A program made the translations under genes and the position numbers. From Nitrospirota bacterium (GTDB lineage: Bacteria; Nitrospirota; Thermodesulfovibrionia; JACRGW01), in the NCBI GenBank assembly GCA_016212195.1, contig JACRGW010000070.1, positions 1 through 15,524 on the forward strand: DNA of 15,524 nt. Reading direction: 5' to 3'. This document shows positions 14,319 through 15,524 of the stretch, in pieces; position 1 is the first letter of the stretch; the number at the start of each line of letters is the position of its first letter. The notes under the pieces were generated by a model, which searched no databases, had not been told where the DNA came from, and worked only from the letters and a program-made list of their open reading frames with translations.

Positions 14319-14741
14319 ATGGAGCAGAGGTTTGAATTAACCCAAAGTGAAATCGAGGAGGTTAAACAGAAACTTATAGATTCCCTCAAGAAGTATAAAG
14401 AGATATCCTTCGCCTATCTCCATGGCTCTTTCGGAATCTCTCCTTTCAGAGATATAGATATCGGTGCATATTGCCTTGTACCTGAAGATGAGATATTTGA
14501 GTTTGAACTTGAAATGTCTTCCAAACTCGGAACAGTCTCTGACTATACTGTCGAATTTAAAATAATAAACTATACCCCGATCGGGTTTCAATTTTCAGTG
14601 ATAAATGAAGGCGCCTTGCTCTTTGAAAGAGATAGGGGCCTTAGGCTCAGTTTCTTAGAAGAACTTGGATTAAGATATTTGGATTATTTTGAGTTTTCAA
14701 AATCGTATCTCAGGGAGCTTATGGAATGCCTCGAGAAATAA
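14319..14741 (+). CDS. mntA: MntA-type minimal nucleotidyltransferase antitoxin
   Basis: Antitoxin of a HEPN-MNT type VII toxin-antitoxin system; studied homologues inactivate HepT by transferring AMP residues to a tyrosine near its active site. Seen in 140 residues: the minimal nucleotidyltransferase motif LHGSFGISPFRDIDIG (G36-S37 and metal ligands D45, D47). The third acidic position, usually Asp, appears to be E79 in DYTVEFKIIN. The tail INEGALLFERDRGLRLSF is typical of the family. Its 3' end overlaps hepT by 16 nt. There is no evident Shine-Dalgarno before the ATG, so translation may be leaderless or weak. This pair is the only plus-strand coding in the window. Family is clear; activity is inferred. 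Confidence 0.88.
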   Translation: MEQRFELTQSEIEEVKQKLIDSLKKYKEISFAYLHGSFGISPFRDIDIGAYCLVPEDEIFEFELEMSSKLGTVSDYTVEFKIINYTPIGFQFSVINEGALLFERDRGLRLSFLEELGLRYLDYFEFSKSYLRELMECLEK

Positions 14742-15160
14742 ATATAGAGAAGGTCAAGGCTCTTGAGAAGGATCTTCTCGATACAAGTTCAGGGATAAAA
14801 TCCATTATAGCTATGAAAGAGGATAGTTTTCTGAAGGATCAGAAGAATATTTATTCCTTGCGCTATCTTTTAATCGAGGCTGTTGAGGCTATGGCAAATA
14901 TATGCAATCATATCCTCGCTCGCATTACAGGCCAGGTGCCTAAAGGTTACCCCGACTGCTTCGAAAAATTATCCGATACCAAAATTATCACAAAGGAGCT
15001 CGCTGATAGACTGAAGAAGGTTACCAGTCTGAGAAATATCATCATTCATAAATACTGGGGAATAGACGACAGTAAGGTCTTCAAATACACAAAAGAAAAT
15101 ATTGGAGACTTTGAGGAATTTTTAAGAGAGATCAATTACTTTATAAAGACACTTAAATAA
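14726..15160 (+). CDS. hepT: HepT-like HEPN RNase toxin (DUF86)
   Basis: HEPN-domain RNase toxin of the HepT/DUF86 family. Seen in 144 residues: an all-helical sequence with YSLRYLLIEAVEAMANICNHI (43-63) in the first helices and the catalytic RNIIIHKY (R103, H108, Y110), which fits the R-x4-H-x-Y motif where the tyrosine is the site AMPylated by MntA. GYPDCFEKLSD (74-84) and the tail FEEFLREINYF are also family-like. Translation starts at ATG 14726 with AGGGAG eight bases upstream, inside mntA, so the two genes are coupled with the antitoxin first. The catalytic motif is intact. Target RNA unknown. Confidence 0.92.
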   Translation: MPREINIEKVKALEKDLLDTSSGIKSIIAMKEDSFLKDQKNIYSLRYLLIEAVEAMANICNHILARITGQVPKGYPDCFEKLSDTKIITKELADRLKKVTSLRNIIIHKYWGIDDSKVFKYTKENIGDFEEFLREINYFIKTLK

Positions 15161-15174
15161 TTCCAAGAGTTCAT

Positions 15175-15495
15175 TTAAACTGCAATTGCCTTCTCTATTT
15201 CCTCAAGCCACTGGAGCCTTGAGCCATGAATAATCGGGGCATTCAGGGCCTTGATTAATTCAAGGTCATAGCCCTGAACTTGTTTCAGGGTCTCAATACC
15301 CACTTTAACCTTATCCAATGATGGGGCCTTCTTTGCTGAAGAGGTAATAGACTTCCTTATATCAGTAATCTTAGGTTCACGGATAGGTTTCCCCATGAGT
15401 GTTGATAGAGAAGATATTATTTCTCCTGTATTCTTAGCACCAGATGATTCAACAGTTTTATGGAGTTCTTTCAGGTTACCTGAGAAATCTACCAT
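15175..15495 (-). CDS. Hypothetical protein at the right edge, interrupted by a palindromic repeat
   Basis: Family not recognised. From the ATG at 15495 there are 106 residues starting MVDFSGNLKELHKTV and ending EEIEKAIAV. This start is preferred because GAGGAGG lies eight bases upstream; an earlier in-frame ATG at 15519 would add eight residues, and the frame stays open to the window edge, so the gene could also be 5'-truncated. The sequence is largely helical and charged with no signal peptide or membrane segment. Near residue 70, IETLKQVQGYD is encoded by a hairpin-forming repeat, which may be an insertion. It converges on hepT with 14 nt between the stops. Confidence 0.6.
   Translation of the reverse strand: MVDFSGNLKELHKTVESSGAKNTGEIISSLSTLMGKPIREPKITDIRKSITSSAKKAPSLDKVKVGIETLKQVQGYDLELIKALNAPIIHGSRLQWLEEIEKAIAV
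15271..15295. repeat. CTGAACTTGTTTCAG-type palindromic repeat within the right-edge gene
   Basis: Plus strand CCCTGAACTTGTTTCAGGG (15272-15290): a 7-bp stem CCCTGAA/TTCAGGG with loop CTTGT, followed by TCTCA. From memory, sequences with this centre are dispersed short palindromes in many bacterial genomes, and the peptide LKQVQ is their hallmark when they fall in genes. In this window it is a single copy. Confidence 0.65.
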
Positions 15496-15524
15496 TGTAC
15501 CATCCTCCTCAAGGGTCATTGTGG

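Noticed and set aside
14337..14591. 84-codon minus-strand frame across mntA
   Set aside because: Antisense to a clear MntA coding sequence; it does not continue the Cas4-like remnant, which has its own stop at 14302.

Overview
The window looks like chromosomal DNA of an uncultured, probably anaerobic, Gram-negative-type bacterium. The uppS-cdsA-dxr-rseP order, a GH57 alpha-glucan enzyme, a very large (R)-2-hydroxyacyl-CoA-dehydratase activase-type fusion protein, a bS22-type 32-residue ribosomal peptide and a mid-range GC content would fit a Nitrospirota or deltaproteobacterial-type lineage. This placement is inference from gene content; there is no rRNA or marker phylogeny here.

Layout. Almost everything from 1 to 13945 is on the minus strand, so read it right to left. 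13945-9578: a 1455-residue fusion of two activase ATPase domains, a DUF2229-like domain and an HgdB-like reductase domain. 9491-9181: a 32-residue bS22/AURKAIP1-COX24 peptide and a 68-residue coiled-coil protein. 8900-7914: an RluD-type pseudouridine synthase. 7878-3890: a GH57 4-alpha-glucanotransferase-like enzyme coupled by a GTGA overlap to an exported FG-GAP/VCBS-repeat protein. 3806-1: the envelope/isoprenoid operon uppS, cdsA, dxr and rseP (undecaprenyl-PP synthesis, CDP-diacylglycerol synthesis, MEP pathway, intramembrane protease); rseP runs off the left edge. Right of 13946 the character changes: an intergenic region with a probable promoter, a 49-codon C-terminal remnant of a Cas4-like/PD-(D/E)XK nuclease on the minus strand, a plus-strand mntA-hepT toxin-antitoxin pair, and a hypothetical minus-strand gene at the right edge.

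The most striking thing is not a gene. Seven or more short tandem arrays, all with a 7-nt period but with different 7-nt words (AACTTTG, AGTTCGG/AGTTCAG, AACTTGT, AGTCCTG, GTGAACC, CTGCATC, ATGATAC), lie inside or at the ends of otherwise conserved genes: dxr (C terminus and stop), the GH57 gene (internal loop), rluD (internal loop) and the activase (two interdomain linkers and the C terminus), plus one intergenic copy. They occur in two architectures: (a) two arrays of roughly complementary words facing each other, and (b) arrays in direct orientation flanking a GC-rich imperfect palindrome shared by rluD and the activase gene and read in the same frame in both. Because 7 and 3 are coprime, a long perfect array shows all seven codons in every frame; in every coding insertion the strand that is free of stop codons is the coding strand. 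This looks like a dispersed, protein-tolerated repeat family analogous in effect to Rickettsia palindromic elements. A different palindrome (CCCTGAA-CTTGT-TTCAGGG) interrupts the right-edge gene.
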